Shown piece by piece: positions 1 to 5,996 of a stretch of 64,000 nucleotides of DNA (within the stretch, counting starts at the first letter, position 1; each line of letters begins with the position of its first letter). Source of the DNA: Magnetococcales bacterium (GTDB lineage: Bacteria > Pseudomonadota > Magnetococcia > Magnetococcales > JADGCH01); the NCBI GenBank assembly GCA_015229115.1, contig JADGCH010000004.1, positions 37,028 through 101,027 on the forward strand. Direction: 5' to 3'. A program made the translations under genes and the position numbers. Below the pieces are notes generated by a model. The model searched no databases and was not told the origin of the DNA. It saw only the letters and a list, made by a program, of their open reading frames with translations.

Positions 1-344
1 GCATCGTTCATGTAGATCGATGTGCCAATGCCCGTCACCGTCTGCTCGGTGAAGCTGTAGGCCACGCCTGTGGTGGCATGGGTCAGGGCGATGCTGTTGC
101 TGGTGCCACTGCTGCAACCGGCTGGACAGACCGACAGCCAGCTGGCATCGCGCAGCTCACGCCACATGCGCTCCATCGCCATCTCGGCCTGGGCTGGCAA
201 CGGGGCTAGATCGCTGGTGGTGAAGTAGGAACGAAATCCGGTCGCCAGGATCTGCCCGCCCAAGGCAAACAGGATCACCATGACAATCATGGTGATGATC
301 ATTTCCAGCAGAGTAAAACCGGTGTCAGAGCGTGGAGCGTTCAT
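1..344 (-). CDS. MshO-like minor prepilin, C-terminus cut by window edge
   Basis: The reading frame starts at an ATG whose first base is 344 and runs off the left edge. A short leader (MNAPRSDTG) is followed by FTLLEMII, a class III/type IV prepilin cleavage site with Glu at position +5, and then a hydrophobic helix. It overlaps the stop of the preceding prepilin gene by 4 bases (ATGA), so the two are translationally coupled. By its position after MshA-, MshC- and MshD-like genes it matches mshO of MSHA pilus clusters. It would act as a minor pseudopilin in pilus assembly. The family assignment rests on the N-terminal signature and gene order only, because the variable C-terminal domain is not fully in view. 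Confidence 0.7.
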   Translation of the reverse strand, partial: MNAPRSDTGFTLLEMIITMIVMVILFALGGQILATGFRSYFTTSDLAPLPAQAEMAMERMWRELRDASWLSVCPAGCSSGTSNSIALTHATTGVAYSFTEQTVTGIGTSIYMND

Positions 345-856
345 TTCTGGCAACTCTTCAGGCTACCGGTGATGGGCAGGTGGTCGGCACAGATCTGCTG
401 CGCTGGCAGAAGGTAGATGACTGCACCGCTGCTGTTAGCCACGCTGATGACGATATTGACACAGTAACTATCGGTCGGGTCATCGGTTATGGTCATGCTG
501 CGCTGGAATCCGGTCAGGTCAGTGGCGGCAGACAGCAGCTTGAGATTGGCAAAGGTGGTGTGCTTGATCTGGCACTCGCCACGAATCTGCTCAAACAGCT
601 CGGTAGCCAGAAACTTGGCCTGAATCTGCTCACGCGTCTGCTGCTGTCCGATCAGCACCTCGGTGTAGAGCGGCACAATGGCAGCGATCGAGCTGGCAAT
701 GATGACAATGAACACGATCAGCTCAACCAGGGTAAATCCGCCGTCTTCTCCCTCACCCCCAAACGACCTCTTCACCCTCTCCCCTTGTGGGAAAGGGCAG
801 GGTGAGGGGTGGTGCAGGGAGCTTATAGGGTGATAAAAAACGCTACTCGTTGTCAT
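341..856 (-). CDS. MshD-like minor prepilin with an unusually long leader
   Basis: A 171-residue prepilin whose cleavage motif G-FTLVE lies at residues 40-45, followed by the usual hydrophobic helix (about 43-65). A good ribosome site (AGGAGAGG, 8 bases before the ATG) overlaps the stop of the upstream gene and fixes the start at 856, so the leader would be about 40 residues; prepilin leaders are usually 6-25. Residues about 15-36 are encoded by an inverted repeat (750-808) of an extragenic-palindrome type. A GTG at 775 would give a normal 13-residue leader but has no convincing ribosome site. Four cysteines lie in the mature part. Position suggests MshD; the exact role in the pilus is inferred from synteny. 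Confidence 0.7.
   Translation of the reverse strand: MTTSSVFYHPISSLHHPSPCPFPQGERVKRSFGGEGEDGGFTLVELIVFIVIIASSIAAIVPLYTEVLIGQQQTREQIQAKFLATELFEQIRGECQIKHTTFANLKLLSAATDLTGFQRSMTITDDPTDSYCVNIVISVANSSGAVIYLLPAQQICADHLPITGSLKSCQK
750..808. repeat. REP-like palindromic repeat inside a prepilin leader
   Basis: Nine-base arms CCCTCACCC (750-758) and GGGTGAGGG (800-808) are perfectly complementary, and a nested pair CACCCT/AGGGTG (773-778 and 799-804) allows an alternative register. The C-rich and G-rich halves around CCTCTCCC...GGGA resemble the extragenic palindromes scattered through many proteobacterial genomes. Here the element is in frame within the 5' end of the MshD-like gene. Copy number elsewhere in the genome cannot be seen from this window. 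Confidence 0.55.
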
Positions 857-870
857 GCTGCCATCCTCTC

Positions 871-1455
871 CTAGCGCACCATACCGGTGAGATGAAACAG
901 CTGCACGGTGCGACTAGCCCCGCTCTTGGTCACCGTGATGATCGGGTCGTCGCTGATCGGTACCTTGGTGACGCTGTCAATCGGTGTCCCTGTGCCGTCG
1001 AAGGCCAGAACCATTGGCGTGCCGGCACTGCTGGGCCAGGTCAGGGTCATGCCCGGTAGGGTGACCGTTTTGGTCAGGGTCGCGTCCAGGTTGTTGCGCA
1101 CCACACTGCACGGGGTTTGGTCGCCATCCTGCAACATCCAGGAGGTGGTCAAACCGCTGATATCTTGGCTGGCACTGGCCAGTTTCAACAAAATCTGCAT
1201 GGTGTAACCATTGGTGGCGCTGCGCCATAGCTGACAGGAGGTCTGTTGATGCTGCTGCATGCAGATGGTCTGTACCTGGCGCAGATCGGTGGCCAACTGT
1301 TCAGCACTGGCGCGCACCTCCATGTCGGAACCGGGCCAGCGGGTCGTAACCGATGCGGACATAATGCCGACAATGACCAGCACCATGATCGTCTCTACCA
1401 GAGTAAAACCTTGCTGCCAGCGCCCGTTGTTCATGTCCCAGCGCACATTGTCCAT
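871..1455 (-). CDS. MshC-like minor prepilin
   Basis: A 194-residue prepilin. Starting at the ATG at 1455 (one base after the upstream stop) the leader is about 16 residues (MDNVRWDMNNGRWQQG), followed by FTLVETIMVLVIVGIM with Glu at +5 and a membrane helix. A second ATG at 1434 would give a shorter leader; neither has a strong ribosome site. The globular part has a pair of cysteines near CMQQHQQTSC and one further on. It sits directly after three MshA-like genes, where mshC is found in MSHA loci, and probably primes or caps the pilus as a minor subunit. The function assignment is by N-terminal motif and synteny. Confidence 0.7.
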   Translation of the reverse strand: MDNVRWDMNNGRWQQGFTLVETIMVLVIVGIMSASVTTRWPGSDMEVRASAEQLATDLRQVQTICMQQHQQTSCQLWRSATNGYTMQILLKLASASQDISGLTTSWMLQDGDQTPCSVVRNNLDATLTKTVTLPGMTLTWPSSAGTPMVLAFDGTGTPIDSVTKVPISDDPIITVTKSGASRTVQLFHLTGMVR

Positions 1456-1456
1456 G

Positions 1457-1864
1457 TTAGGGGGTCGCCAATAGCGTGAAGGAGGCCGCAATCGCTGCCG
1501 ATCGACGCAGAACGCAACTAGCAATGCCGTTGTTAAACAGACCGCCTTCATCAATGTCATACTTCTCGTTCAGTGCCACAGCTTCTTCTGGTTCGATCAA
1601 CTGCCAGACATCCTCGCATCTGGCAACGGTCTTGCAGGAACTACCGGGAACGTTGGCACGACCACTGGCTTTGCAGATGCCCCAGTTGACCGTTCCGGCA
1701 CTGGCCAACGAACCGGCAACACCCTTGACCGTTGATCGTTCCGCCTCGTCAACCAGGGTGGTGTATTTGGGTGTTAGCGTTGCCGATAGAATGCCGAGAA
1801 TGACGATCACCATCACCAGTTCGATCAGGGTGAAACCAGCGGCCATTGACGGTTGTTGTGCCAT
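1457..1864 (-). CDS. MshA-like type IV pilin (third tandem copy)
   Basis: A 135-residue type IVa pilin-like protein. The leader is MAQQPSMAAG, cut before FTLIELVMVIVILGIL with Glu at +5. The block after the helix (TPKYTTLVDEAERSTVKGVAGSLASAGTVNW) closely resembles that of the copy at 2428-2829. Three Cys (around ICKAS, SCKTVARC) and one near the C-terminus (SCVL) are arranged as in the sister copies, consistent with disulphide-stabilised pilin folds. A GGGGAGA ribosome site precedes the ATG. It forms one operon with its paralogues and the minor pilins. Whether it is a structural subunit or an alternative pilin is not clear. Confidence 0.8.
   Translation of the reverse strand: MAQQPSMAAGFTLIELVMVIVILGILSATLTPKYTTLVDEAERSTVKGVAGSLASAGTVNWGICKASGRANVPGSSCKTVARCEDVWQLIEPEEAVALNEKYDIDEGGLFNNGIASCVLRRSAAIAASFTLLATP
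1793..1839. repeat. 47-bp direct repeat, copy 1 (pilin helix)
   Basis: These 47 bases, covering the codons around the prepilin cleavage site and helix, are identical to 2230-2276 in the next pilin gene and nearly identical to about 2752-2798 in the third. They are in direct orientation, so recombination between copies could delete or fuse pilin genes. Confidence 0.85.
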
Positions 1865-1893
1865 GACCTATCTCCCCTATGTGAGCCTTACTT

Positions 1894-2316
1894 TTATGGT
1901 GCCTCGGTCCCAATCAACGTAAATGGTGCCGTGATCGTCGAGTCAGCAATCAGTTCCAGCACGCAACTTGTACTGCTGCCTTTGGCAATAGACGATGACG
2001 ACTGGATCCGGTATTTCGATTTCAGGTAAGCCGTTTCCAGCGTATCGACCAAGCGATCAAAGCCGTCGCCGCAATTGCGTACCGCCTGACAGCTGCTGTT
2101 GGCAGCAACGCAAGCCGAGTAATTGATCGAACTGGCGCTCGACAGAGCCCCAGCTACCGCCTTGATGGCCGACTGATCCGCTTCACCAATCAGACTGACA
2201 AACTTCGGTGTCGCCAGCGCTGCCAGAACGCCGAGAATGACGATCACCATCACCAGTTCGATCAGGGTGAAACCAGATTGCCAAGACTGCCTAATCCGCG
2301 ATGGTTGCAACAACAC
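1894..2316 (-). CDS. MshA-like type IV pilin (second tandem copy)
   Basis: A 140-residue pilin with leader MLLQPSRIRQSWQSG and mature start FTLIELVMVIVILGVL, Glu at +5. The start shown is a GTG at 2316; there is no in-frame ATG and the ribosome site is poor, so the exact start is uncertain (TTG codons follow directly). The post-helix block (TPKFVSLIGEADQSAIKAVAGAL) is recognisably paralogous to the flanking copies but more diverged. Four Cys positions match the other copies (C-C-C plus one near the C-terminus). It probably arose by tandem duplication. Weak initiation suggests lower expression than the first copy. Confidence 0.75.
   Translation of the reverse strand: MLLQPSRIRQSWQSGFTLIELVMVIVILGVLAALATPKFVSLIGEADQSAIKAVAGALSSASSINYSACVAANSSCQAVRNCGDGFDRLVDTLETAYLKSKYRIQSSSSIAKGSSTSCVLELIADSTITAPFTLIGTEAP
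2230..2276. repeat. 47-bp direct repeat, copy 2 (pilin helix)
   Basis: Exact match to 1793-1839 in the neighbouring pilin gene, encoding the conserved N-terminal helix. Flanking codons differ, so identity is confined to the helix-coding block. Confidence 0.85.
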
Positions 2317-2367
2317 GCCTAAATCGCCGTACCTCGCTATGCCATGATGCCATGCGCACCCCTCACG

Positions 2368-2400
2368 CTATCCTCTCCTCACAGGTCGAAGAGAGGATAG
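2368..2400 (-). other. Intercistronic hairpin between pilin genes 1 and 2
   Basis: Perfect 10-base arms CTATCCTCTC (2368-2377) and GAGAGGATAG (2391-2400) enclose a 13-base loop in the 111-base gap after the first pilin gene. In the minus-strand transcript the hairpin is not followed by a U-run, so it is more likely an mRNA-stabilising or partial-attenuation structure than a full terminator. This is a common way to express the first pilin above downstream genes (inference). Confidence 0.6.
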
Positions 2401-2427
2401 AGGACTGAGCGGGATTCCTGAAAAGGA

Positions 2428-2829
2428 TTACGGTCTGGCTAGGGTAAAGGTCGCTGTCGCGGTACCAGTGGTTACCCCAAGGGTACAACTGGCACTGGCA
2501 CCCGCGGCGATGGCAGCCGAGGTGATGGTGTATTTGAGCTGCAGACTGGTCGACTCAGCCGAATCGATCAAATCCCAGGCGCTGGTACAGTTGGTGATGG
2601 CCTTACAATCGGTGGCCGTCGGGTTGCTTTTGCAGATAGCCCAGTTGGTGGAACCAGCACTGGCCAGCGAACCAGCTACGCCTTTGACGGCCGATTTGTC
2701 AGCCTCATCGACCAGACTGGTGAATTTGGGGGTAGCAACGGCGGCCAGGATGCCGAGGATGACGATCACCATCACCAGCTCGATGAGGGTGAAACCGGCT
2801 TCGGATGAGCGTTGGGAGGAAATATTCAT
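2428..2829 (-). CDS. mshA: MshA-like major type IV pilin (first gene of cluster)
   Basis: A 133-residue pilin starting at the ATG at 2829, chosen because AAGGAGT lies 7 bases upstream and gives a 12-residue leader (MNISSQRSSEAG) before FTLIELVMVIVILGIL, Glu at +5. The longer open frame to 2976 has no such support. The post-helix block TPKFTSLVDEADKSAVKGVAGSL resembles MshA proteins. Four Cys are present (ICKS, DCKAITNC, SCTL). It is first in the operon, has the best ribosome site of the three copies and is followed by a stable hairpin, which fits a highly expressed major subunit. It would polymerise into an MSHA-type pilus used for surface attachment or near-surface motility. Confidence 0.82.
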   Translation of the reverse strand: MNISSQRSSEAGFTLIELVMVIVILGILAAVATPKFTSLVDEADKSAVKGVAGSLASAGSTNWAICKSNPTATDCKAITNCTSAWDLIDSAESTSLQLKYTITSAAIAAGASASCTLGVTTGTATATFTLARP

Positions 2830-3140
2830 GAGTAGGACTCCTTGGTAGTGTAGAGACGTCTGTGACATGATGGGCCGCAGCCCACCCCAATCAGGATTGG
2901 AGACTGGAACCAGTCGTACCGCAGTACGGGTCTGATCCACCGCTGCAATCGTGACATTCTTTACCTGCATAGCCAATTACGTACCACAATTGTCGATGGG
3001 TTACCATAAAAAAATGAAGGTACCCCACTTTTTCCTTGGATTGATGCTATACAAACCAATTAGAGTAGTTATGGAATGGTAAAGTTCAGCAAAGATGATA
3101 GTGCCGGGATATTACAAACCAGGAGAGGATCAGAACTAAA
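2830..3140. other. Divergent intergenic region between pilin operon and hicBA
   Basis: About 310 bases without a convincing gene. It must hold the minus-strand pilin promoter, for which no clear sigma-70 or sigma-54 match was seen, and the plus-strand hicBA promoter. Two exact copies of TACAAACCA lie at 3050-3058 and 3113-3121; the first overlaps the proposed -10 of hicBA and the second abuts its ribosome site, so they may be operator half-sites. Confidence 0.5.
3045..3053 (+). promoter_or_regulatory. Possible extended -10 promoter for hicBA
   Basis: TGC followed by TATACA (3048-3053) fits an extended -10 element, with no good -35. A transcript would have an about 80-base leader before hicB. 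One copy of the TACAAACCA repeat overlaps it. Confidence 0.35.
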
Positions 3141-3350
3141 ATGCGCATGTATGACGCTGTCGTTGAGCAATGCCAAGACACTGGCTATTACGTGGGCTAT
3201 GTCCCTGGTTTTCCTGGAGCTCATTCTCAAGGCAAGACCCTTGATGAACTCTCAACCAATTTGCAGGAGGTTATTGCCATGTTATTGGAAGATGGTGAAC
3301 CTCATCTAGAAACTGAATTCATCGGCGTGCAACGTATTCGAGTGGCCTAA
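3141..3350 (+). CDS. hicB: HicB-like antitoxin
   Basis: A 69-residue HicB-fold protein. The pattern MYDAVVEQCQDTGYYVGYVPGFPGAHSQGKTLDELSTNLQEVI is the partly degraded RNase-H-like fold typical of HicB antitoxins (strand, strand, then the G-x-S/T-xxE helix). It has no added helix-turn-helix or ribbon-helix-helix domain, so it may neutralise HicA without strong DNA binding. AGGAGAGG precedes the ATG. Its stop lies 4 bases before the HicA start, and antitoxin-first order fits many hicBA pairs. It acts in the cytoplasm by binding and masking the toxin. Confidence 0.85.
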   Translation: MRMYDAVVEQCQDTGYYVGYVPGFPGAHSQGKTLDELSTNLQEVIAMLLEDGEPHLETEFIGVQRIRVA

Positions 3351-3354
3351 AAAC

Positions 3355-3603
3355 ATGGGGCGTGTTCCTCCCCTGGCGGCAAGAGACATGGCCTCATTGC
3401 TACGTGCCTGGGGCTTTGAATTGGTTCGGCAGCGTGGTTCTCACCAGCAATGGCGTCATGCGGATGGACGGCAGACAACCATTCCAGTGCATCCTGGGCA
3501 AGATGTCTCGCCCATTTTGGTTCGGCAAATTGCCAGGGATATTGCTCTGGATGTTGCCGTGTTTCTGATAAGATTAGCAAAGTCGCATAACAACGGATCA
3601 TAA
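3355..3603 (+). CDS. hicA: HicA-family mRNA interferase toxin
   Basis: An 82-residue HicA/YcfA-type protein with the small double-stranded-RNA-binding-like fold. Seen here are the helix AARDMASLLRAWGFELVRQ, the motif RGSHQQWRH containing the catalytic His (residue 30) of the family, and the strand TTIPVHPGQDVSPILVRQI. HicA toxins cleave mRNA independently of the ribosome. The gene is coupled to hicB and directly precedes rsmI, whose TTG start lies 3 bases past this stop, so transcription of the pair may run into rsmI-yraN. No disruption is visible, so the toxin looks intact. Confidence 0.85.
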   Translation: MGRVPPLAARDMASLLRAWGFELVRQRGSHQQWRHADGRQTTIPVHPGQDVSPILVRQIARDIALDVAVFLIRLAKSHNNGS

Positions 3604-3606
3604 ACA

Positions 3607-4338
3607 TTGATCGCAGGACGTCTCTACATCATCCCGACACCGATCGGCAACCTGGAAGACATCACCCTGCGGGCGTTGCGCCTTCTGGCAGAGGTCGACC
3701 GCATTCTGGCTGAGGATACCCGGCGTACGGCGCTGTTGTGCCAGCACTATAACATCCGCACCCCCCTGGTCAGTGTGCGGGCGCATAATCTGTCCCATAA
3801 AATACCGGCCCTGATCGCTGGCCTGAACAGCGGCGAGCGTTATGCACTGGTCACCGATGCCGGTATGCCGGGCATCAGCGATCCCGGGGTGCCGCTGGTC
3901 AAGGCGGCGGCCGAGCAGGGCATCACCATTGAGGTACTGCCCGGGGCATCGGCCGTGGTGACCGCTCTGGCCGGTTCCGGGCTGGCCGCCGACAGCTTTG
4001 TTTTTACCGGATTTCCGCCGCGCAAGGGTGGGCGCAGGCGGCAGTGGTTGCAGCAGATGGTGACGGAATCGCGCACACTGGTCTTTTATGAGGCTCCACC
4101 CCGTTTGGCACAGACCCTGACCGACATGGCCGCTGTGCTGGAACCGGGCCGGCCGGTGGTGGTGGCCCGTGAACTGACCAAGCTGCACGAAAGCTGGTAT
4201 CGCGGTACCATTGCCGAATTGGCCGAGCGCTTTCGCACCATGGAGGGGGTGGTGCGGGGCGAGATTAGCGTGGTGGTGTCGGGCTGCGCCAAGCCAGCGG
4301 TGCAGCCGCATCGCAACCGTTATAAGGACGAGGAATGA
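3607..4338 (+). CDS. rsmI: 16S rRNA (cytidine1402-2'-O)-methyltransferase
   Basis: RsmI transfers a methyl group from S-adenosylmethionine to the ribose of C1402 in the ribosomal decoding centre. Family marks are LYIIPTPIGNLEDITLRAL (residues about 6-24), LAEDTRRTALL, ALVTDAGMPGISDPG (about 80-95) and LPGASAVVTALAGSG. At 243 residues it is shorter than the E. coli enzyme (286), lacking the C-terminal extension after the methylase fold. The start is a TTG at 3607, with no in-frame ATG nearby. It overlaps yraN by 4 bases, the common rsmI-yraN pairing. The odd feature is being sandwiched between two toxin-antitoxin modules. Confidence 0.95.
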   Translation: MIAGRLYIIPTPIGNLEDITLRALRLLAEVDRILAEDTRRTALLCQHYNIRTPLVSVRAHNLSHKIPALIAGLNSGERYALVTDAGMPGISDPGVPLVKAAAEQGITIEVLPGASAVVTALAGSGLAADSFVFTGFPPRKGGRRRQWLQQMVTESRTLVFYEAPPRLAQTLTDMAAVLEPGRPVVVARELTKLHESWYRGTIAELAERFRTMEGVVRGEISVVVSGCAKPAVQPHRNRYKDEE

Positions 4339-4715
4339 CAGAACCTGACCCACGACGAGCGCTCGGCGCGGCCGCTGAACAGCAGGCCGTGCGCTACCTG
4401 GAACAGCTGGGCTGGTTGATTTTGGCCTGCAATGTGCGCAGTCGTCTGGGTGAACTGGACATCATCGCTCGTGACCGGCAGACGCTGGTGTTTTGTGAGG
4501 TACGGGCGCGCCGGGCTGGGGCTATGGTATCGCCAGCCGAATCGGTTGACCGGCGCAAACAGGCCCGTCTGGTGCGGCTGGCGAGCCAGTTCCTGGCCCG
4601 TCAACCACAGTGGGCCGATGCAGAATGCCGTTTTGATGTGTTATCGTTGTGGTATCATGCTGATGAGAGCTGGCAGATTGAATGGCTGGCCGATGCTTTT
4701 CGACCGGGTTGGTGA
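4335..4715 (+). CDS. yraN: YraN/UPF0102 nuclease-like protein
   Basis: A 126-residue protein of the UPF0102 family with a restriction-endonuclease-like core. Motifs are RALGAAAEQQAVRYLEQLGW at the N-terminus and RSRLGELDIIARD...LVFCEVRARR, in which E/D/E residues correspond to the PD-(D/E)xK metal site; the usual lysine of EVK is arginine here (EVR). The precise substrate of the family is unknown, though a role in DNA processing has been suggested. Translational coupling with rsmI (ATGA overlap) is typical. An 18-base inverted repeat (AGAAGG, 6-base loop, CCTTCT; 4716-4733) follows the stop and may terminate or regulate the next module. Confidence 0.9.
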   Translation: MTEPDPRRALGAAAEQQAVRYLEQLGWLILACNVRSRLGELDIIARDRQTLVFCEVRARRAGAMVSPAESVDRRKQARLVRLASQFLARQPQWADAECRFDVLSLWYHADESWQIEWLADAFRPGW

Positions 4716-4813
4716 AGAAGGTGGTCTCCTTCTAAGGTTTGAAAAATGGCTTTTGTCTCCAGAATGTGCTACAAGTCGAGGGTGGATCTTCAATCGAAAC
4801 CGGGAGAACGATC

Positions 4814-5071
4814 ATGTCCAAAGCCGAAATGATTCGGGCGCGCATTGATCCGTCCGTCAAGCATGACGCCGAGGTGATTCTGCAAGAGCTTGGGCTTTCA
4901 GTGACCGAGGCGATCACCCTGTTCTACCGCCAGGTCGTGATGCACCGGGGATTGCCCTTTCAGGCGCGGTTGCCGAACGAGATCACGCGGAAAGCCATGC
5001 AGGATGCTTTGGAAGGAGAAGACATTTCCGAGTGGGTCGATCTGGAGGCTCTTAAAGCCGGACTTCGATAG
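4814..5071 (+). CDS. RelB/DinJ-family antitoxin
   Basis: An 85-residue antitoxin. The N-terminus MSKAEMIRARIDPSVKHDAEVILQELGLSVTEAITLFYRQV is the ribbon-helix-helix domain of DinJ/RelB proteins, which dimerises and binds the operon's own promoter. The C-terminal helix region would wrap the toxin. The ATG at 4814 is chosen over the upstream open frame because it gives the conserved N-terminus and follows a GGGAGAACG ribosome site. It abuts the toxin gene with no gap. Autoregulation with the toxin as co-repressor is normal for the family. Confidence 0.88.
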   Translation: MSKAEMIRARIDPSVKHDAEVILQELGLSVTEAITLFYRQVVMHRGLPFQARLPNEITRKAMQDALEGEDISEWVDLEALKAGLR

Positions 5072-5344
5072 ATGTCTGCCGCTCTCAAGACGACCCGGCA
5101 ATTCGAGAAGGATCTGCGTAAAGCCAGAGATCGTGGCAAAGATGTCGATACCTTGTGGGCGGTCGTGAAGCCCATTCAGGACCATGAGCTTCTTCCTGCC
5201 CGTTACCGTCCGCACAAACTTTCTGGCGGCTGGAAGGGCTTTTGGGAGTGTCACCTCGAACCGGATTGGCTGCTGATCTGGTTGGATGAAGAGCACACCA
5301 TCGTGCTTGTCCGCACCGGCACTCACGCAGACTTGTTTTCTTGA
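5072..5344 (+). CDS. YafQ-family RelE-like mRNA interferase toxin
   Basis: A 90-residue RelE-superfamily toxin closest to YafQ, which cuts mRNA in the ribosomal A site. The catalytic set of E. coli YafQ appears conserved: His48 in RPHKLSGGWKG, His61 and Asp65 in ECHLEPDWLL, and His85 plus Phe89 near the C-terminus (GTHADLF). The N-terminal helix TTRQFEKDLRKARDRGKDV is typical. The ATG directly follows the antitoxin stop (TAG-ATG). It appears intact. With hicBA only about 1.2 kb upstream, the two modules bracket rsmI-yraN. Confidence 0.9.
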   Translation: MSAALKTTRQFEKDLRKARDRGKDVDTLWAVVKPIQDHELLPARYRPHKLSGGWKGFWECHLEPDWLLIWLDEEHTIVLVRTGTHADLFS

Positions 5345-5398
5345 ACCGCCGCATACTTCTGGTTCTGCGGCGAGGATTAAAAAGGAGAAAGATTGAAC

Positions 5399-5995
5399 AT
5401 GATGAGCCGATTCAAAACATGGGGTGTTGGTTTGCTGCTGTTGACCGGGCTGGGAGGTTGTGCTCCGGCCATCGTGGCCGGTGGTGCTACTGCGGTGGTG
5501 GCGGTTGGCGAACGGCGTGGAGCCCAGGAGTTTGTCGAGGATAACTGGGTGGCGGTCAAGATACGCAGTCTCTACTTGCAGAGCCACAGTGTCAGTCCGG
5601 GCAATATCAACGTCTCGGTCTATCGTGGCCGGGTGTTACTGACGGGTACCGCTTCTTCGGAGACCGAGATAGCCGAGGCGGTGCGGATTGCCAAGGAAGT
5701 GCGCGGGGCCTGGTCGGTCCATTCCGAATTGAAGATACAGTATGCTACCGCTGCCGAGATAGCCGAGGATGCCATCGTTAGCAACAAGGTCAAGCTGGCG
5801 TTGCTCACCGAGCGCGATGTGCGCGGACTCGACATCCACGTCGAAACCACCAAGGGCGTGGTTTATCTGCTCGGTGCGGCCCGCTCGGTAGCCGAGCGTG
5901 ATCTGGCGGTGCAGGCAGCGCGTCAGGTCTCCAATGTGCGCGAAGTGGTTTCTTACATCGATATTGACCAACAGTCCTATCCGGTTTCCAAATAG
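5399..5995 (+). CDS. BON-domain outer-membrane lipoprotein (DolP/OsmY-like)
   Basis: A 198-residue lipoprotein with a lipobox LGGC (Cys about residue 21) after a hydrophobic signal, then two BON domains: about 50-115 (VAVKIRSLYLQ...INVSVYRGRVLLTGTASS) and about 130-195 (VKLALLTERDVRGLDIHVETTKGVVYLLGAARS). Dual-BON lipoproteins such as DolP sit in the outer membrane inner leaflet, bind anionic phospholipid and support envelope integrity and BAM function. AAGGAG lies upstream of a TTG (5393) and an ATG (5399); the ATG is listed. The next gene starts one base after the stop, so it is probably co-transcribed with glcD. Confidence 0.88.
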   Translation: MMSRFKTWGVGLLLLTGLGGCAPAIVAGGATAVVAVGERRGAQEFVEDNWVAVKIRSLYLQSHSVSPGNINVSVYRGRVLLTGTASSETEIAEAVRIAKEVRGAWSVHSELKIQYATAAEIAEDAIVSNKVKLALLTERDVRGLDIHVETTKGVVYLLGAARSVAERDLAVQAARQVSNVREVVSYIDIDQQSYPVSK

Positions 5996-5996
5996 C

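Noticed and set aside
2830..2976. N-terminal extension of the first pilin
   Set aside because: It would give a 61-residue leader; the ATG at 2829 has an ideal ribosome site and a normal prepilin leader.
3598..4353. 251-codon open frame antisense to rsmI
   Set aside because: His/Gln-rich low-complexity translation typical of the reverse strand of a GC-rich gene; rsmI is certain.
5898..5996. N-terminal extension of glcD
   Set aside because: It overlaps the BON-domain gene in another frame; the ATG one base after that stop gives the conserved GlcD start.
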